64,000 nucleotides of DNA from JANXUC01 sp043782485 (lineage in GTDB: Bacteria; Acidobacteriota; Terriglobia; Terriglobales; Acidobacteriaceae), in NCBI GenBank assembly GCA_043782485.1, contig JAYWAL010000007.1, forward strand, positions 49,153-113,152, given 5' to 3'. Shown here in pieces: positions 61,783 to 64,000 of the stretch. A model generated the notes under the pieces. That model had not been told where the DNA came from and ran no database searches. It was given only the letters and a program-made list of their open reading frames with translations. Positions within the stretch are counted from its first letter, which is position 1, and every line of letters begins with the position of its first letter. Both the position numbers and the translations under genes were made by a program.

Positions 61783-62178
61783 CTAAATTAACCGAATCCC
61801 CACCAGCACCCTCCCCCGTCCCCACATCAGCGGAACCCGTAACAACCAATACTTCCGCCGCAGTAAATGTCGCGCCCAGGAAGCCTCGTCACCCGCCAGA
61901 ACCATAGCCACACCCGAAATCTCAGGCCCCTTCACCCGTCGGTTGCCCCTGCCCAAAGAAATCCGCACCCGCGAACCCCCTTCGATCTGCCGCAGGCACG
62001 CTGACTCCTCGCGCAAAACGGTGTAGATCTTCCCCCCGTCCGTCGCGAATCGAATCCGGCTGACCGTCGCGTCGCCCTCTCCACCCTCCGTCGCCAGCCA
62101 CGCAATCCGGTGCTGGTCCATCTCCGGAGGGATCACTTCCGAAGAGATTACTTCGCGCTTTGGTGCCGCCGAACTCAT
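61783..62178 (-). CDS. Small split-barrel protein, PPOX/F420-dependent-oxidoreductase-like
   Basis: The 131-residue protein resembles pyridoxamine-oxidase-fold enzymes of the F420-dependent class: SRIRFATDGGKIYTVLRE, GSRVRISLGRGNRRVKGPE, GVAMVLAGDEASWARHLL and a terminal RKYWLLRVPLMWGRGRV. Relatives bind FMN or F420 and reduce or bind small molecules. The first 30 residues are not conserved-looking. It is transcribed divergently from the kinase gene at 62254 with 75 bases between. Confidence 0.65.
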   Translation of the reverse strand: MSSAAPKREVISSEVIPPEMDQHRIAWLATEGGEGDATVSRIRFATDGGKIYTVLREESACLRQIEGGSRVRISLGRGNRRVKGPEISGVAMVLAGDEASWARHLLRRKYWLLRVPLMWGRGRVLVGIRLI

Positions 62179-62253
62179 CGGATTCGGTTATTGTAAGGGC
62201 GCGCACTCGCGCGCGATTGCCCGAAGGTATATGCTTATGCTAGAACCAAAATT

Positions 62254-63495
62254 ATGCGCAACTGGATGCGTGACCGACTTATGAGACGTAAAAAGAAGGA
62301 TGGGGACGCCGAAAAGGCCTCCTCCGAACAACCGCAACAAGCCCCCTTGCAGCCCGATTTCTACGAGGCCCAGGGTGCAGCCGAACCCACCGAGAATCTC
62401 GGCAACCAAGTCCGCGAAACCGCTTCACGTCAACCGGAACCGGTCAGCCTTCCCCCCATTGACGACGACAACCGCTGGAACCGCATCGACGCCGATCCTT
62501 TGCCGCCGCCGCCCCGCAGCGCTTCGTCCCGCTCCTCGTTCGAACGTCCGCCGCGACGTCAGGCTCCCGCCAGGGTCTCCACGCCTCGTGCCCCCAGGGT
62601 TGTTTCCACCCCGGAGCCGAGCGAAGGCGGTTCTCCGGAACGTCCATCTGAACGCTCAGCTGAACGTCCCGCGCAGTCCGCCGAAGGCCGCGAAGCCGGT
62701 CCGGGCCGTGGTCGCCGCCGTCGTGGCCGCCGTGGCCGTGGCCGCGCCAAGCCCTCGGAAGTCTCCATGGACGGCGCCTCGCCAGCTCCGCTGCGCCCCA
62801 GTTCCATGTCGGACCCGATGTCGGACCGCATGGCCGATCCCGATTTTGCCACGCCCCGCCCTCAGTCTCGGGCGGCGGTTGCCCAGTCGGACCCCAACGT
62901 CCCCAAAAAGTACAAAGGCGTGGTCGTCCTGTCCATCGGACTCCCTGGTTCCGGCAAGAGTTCCTGGTTCAAGCGCAACAACATCACTCCGCTTTCCAGT
63001 GATCTGCTCCGCGGCCTGCTCTTCGATGATCCCAACGAGCAGCGCTTCCAGGACCTGGTCTTTTCCAACCTGCGTTCGCTCCTGCGCGCGAGATTAGTGG
63101 CCCGCCGTCCCATGAACTACGTCGATGCCACCAACCTCTCGCCCCACGAACGCCAGGGCTGGATCAAGCTGGCTCACGATTACGGCTACGAAGTCCACGC
63201 CGTCTACTTCGATGTCCCGCTCGAAGTCTGCCTCGACCGCAACCGCAAACGCCAGCGCGTCGTAGCCGAAGACGTAATGCGCCGCATGGGTTCCAAACTG
63301 CAAGCCCCAACCTTCGAGGAAGGCTTCACGAAAATCACCAATGTCCGCGTGAAGAAAAAAGAAGGCGATGAGTCAGCCCCGGTGGCGGAAGTAATCGATC
63401 TTTCCGCCTCAGCCGAAGCCGCAACCGAAGGCCACGCGGAAGCGCATTCCGAAGCCGCAGAAGAAGTAGGCATGGCCTCAGAATCCGCCGAATAA
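62254..63495 (+). CDS. P-loop kinase (polynucleotide-kinase-like) with disordered Arg-rich N-terminus
   Basis: The first half of the 413-residue protein (1-220) is low-complexity, rich in Arg, Pro, Ser and Glu, with a run of RGRRRRGRRGRGR near 150-170 that would bind nucleic acid. The second half is a P-loop kinase of the ATP-binding/PNK group: Walker A GLPGSGKS (229-236), DLLRGLLFDD, YVDATNLSPHERQGW, VHAVYFDVPLEVCLDRNRKR. It ends Glu/Ala rich. A 5'-kinase on RNA or DNA is likely by family, but no ligase or phosphatase partner is present. A strong intrinsic terminator follows at 63552. Confidence 0.85.
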   Translation: MRNWMRDRLMRRKKKDGDAEKASSEQPQQAPLQPDFYEAQGAAEPTENLGNQVRETASRQPEPVSLPPIDDDNRWNRIDADPLPPPPRSASSRSSFERPPRRQAPARVSTPRAPRVVSTPEPSEGGSPERPSERSAERPAQSAEGREAGPGRGRRRRGRRGRGRAKPSEVSMDGASPAPLRPSSMSDPMSDRMADPDFATPRPQSRAAVAQSDPNVPKKYKGVVVLSIGLPGSGKSSWFKRNNITPLSSDLLRGLLFDDPNEQRFQDLVFSNLRSLLRARLVARRPMNYVDATNLSPHERQGWIKLAHDYGYEVHAVYFDVPLEVCLDRNRKRQRVVAEDVMRRMGSKLQAPTFEEGFTKITNVRVKKKEGDESAPVAEVIDLSASAEAATEGHAEAHSEAAEEVGMASESAE

Positions 63496-63551
63496 CCGCT
63501 GAATCGCTAACCACGAATCGCTAACAACGAATTGCTAACAACGATCCGTCC

Positions 63552-63590
63552 AACCCGATGCCCCTCAGTGAGGCATCGGGTTATTTTTTT
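63552..63590 (+). terminator. Intrinsic terminator after the P-loop kinase gene
   Basis: AACCCGATGCC and GGCATCGGGTT form a perfect 11-bp stem with a nine-base loop, followed by ATTTTTTT. It lies 57 bases after the stop. Confidence 0.92.
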
Positions 63591-63678
63591 CTCCGTTTCT
63601 CTGTTTCTCCGTTTCTCCGTGGTGAATTGCTTCAAAAGCGCGGGCATCCCTGTTGTCGCAAATGAGATTCGTATCAGG

Positions 63679-63744
63679 CCACCGCTTCAGCGGTGGCGCA
63701 CGCGTCTTGTTCAGACTGCGCCTTCAGGCGCTGGTTTTTGACCT
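63679..63744. repeat. Palindromic intergenic repeat, family C
   Basis: CCACCGCTTCAGCGGTGG (63679-63697 region) is a palindrome, followed about 20 bases later by GCGCCTTCAGGCGCTG. The same two modules in the same order occur at 55303-55350. Nothing else is recognised in the 63591-63929 spacer. Confidence 0.65.
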
Positions 63745-63929
63745 TCGATTTTCACCACCTGCTGCCAGACCAAGCCGTGTGGCGGCAATGGAGCGCTGCC
63801 TCCGTACTGAATAGCTCGCAGAATGCCGAATATCCGGCACCAATGCCAGCGGCCCGTCACTCAAAACCCCCGTCCCGCTTGCCTTTTGACCGAAAATACC
63901 AGAAATATTTCTTGACTTAGAATCGTTCC

Positions 63930-64000
63930 ATGCAGAGAATAGATACAGTGGCGTTACGCGCGTTTCGCCGCTGTTCTGAACTTCTTGCCGCGAAACGGTA
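63930..64000 (+). CDS. Possible 5' end of a gene running off the window
   Basis: From ATG at 63930 the frame stays open to the right edge (23 codons: MQRIDTVALRAFRRCSELLA and on). An internal GTG at 63948 is an alternative start. Upstream TTGACT at 63913 could be a -35 box but is too close to the ATG to serve it. Too little sequence is present to recognise a family. Confidence 0.3.
   Translation, partial: MQRIDTVALRAFRRCSELLAAKR

Noticed and set aside
63532..63741. Open frame of 69 codons after the P-loop kinase gene
   Set aside because: It runs through the intrinsic terminator and a repeat and shows no protein-like pattern.
1..64000. tRNA, rRNA, tmRNA and CRISPR arrays
   Set aside because: Spacers were scanned by eye for GGTTCGA-type T-loops, long conserved RNA and regularly spaced repeats; none was convincing. 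Small RNAs without such signatures could have been missed.

Overview
The window reads as chromosomal DNA of a GC-rich heterotrophic bacterium. It most resembles Acidobacteriota (Terriglobia, Koribacter-like). This is inferred from the mix of a secretin fused to a cohesin-type domain, several short secreted TonB-C-terminal proteins, a fused 2-oxoacid dehydrogenase E1, many dispersed palindromic intergenic repeats and family-level protein resemblance; no rRNA or other direct marker is present. Most genes are ordinary chromosomal genes. No phage, insertion-sequence transposase, CRISPR array, rRNA or tRNA was recognised.

Layout. 1-6046 (minus): a chemotaxis operon in the order TonB-like protein, MCP, cheW, cheR, cheA (cheA runs off the left edge). 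6446-10649 (plus): a tightly overlapping signalling operon of a PAS-rich histidine kinase, a single-domain response regulator and an NtrC-type sigma-54 activator. It is followed by a palindrome cluster and three poorly characterised genes (10917-12989), one of which carries a kinase-like phosphoacceptor H-box but no ATPase domain. 13146-13815: a decayed HigB-type toxin gene followed by an intact antitoxin gene. 13837-15828: uvrB. 16159-23443: a secreted serine hydrolase, a secreted GH2 glycosidase, a lipoprotein-like unknown, a 45-residue membrane protein, a transglutaminase-like protein, a phosphoglycolate-phosphatase-like HAD and a second TonB-like protein. 23584-29188: fused E1, phosphoesterase/phospholipase C, CYTH protein and a DedA-rhodanese gene with an in-frame UGA exactly in the rhodanese active-site loop (probable selenocysteine).

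29343-33857 (minus): metG-tatD-yajQ-polyprenyl diphosphate synthase. 35441-39834: argS and a patatin with a C-terminal outer-membrane barrel. 40656-45162 (minus): pepA, a porin-like gene followed by a substrate-binding/TonB fusion, and smpB. 45353-48616 (plus): secretin plus two prepilins of a type II secretion/type IV pilus-like system. 48754-50779 (minus): a sodium:solute symporter with a small membrane partner. 50900-55204 (plus): two FAD oxidoreductases and an APC permease with overlapping ends. 55482-58265 (minus): Rieske oxygenase, enoyl-CoA hydratase and an alpha/beta hydrolase. 58341-61541 (minus): the glycolytic set gap-pgk-tpiA. 61783-63495: a small flavin-fold protein and a kinase with a polynucleotide-kinase-like P-loop.

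The most interesting items are the likely selenoprotein DedA-rhodanese, the binding-protein/TonB fusion paired with a porin-like gene, the secretin-cohesin fusion, the lone phosphoacceptor protein, the three-frameshift toxin relic, a MITE-like element with apparent 8-bp flanking repeats, and at least three families of intergenic palindromic repeats. Gene functions are assigned by motif and family resemblance read by eye; no database search was run.
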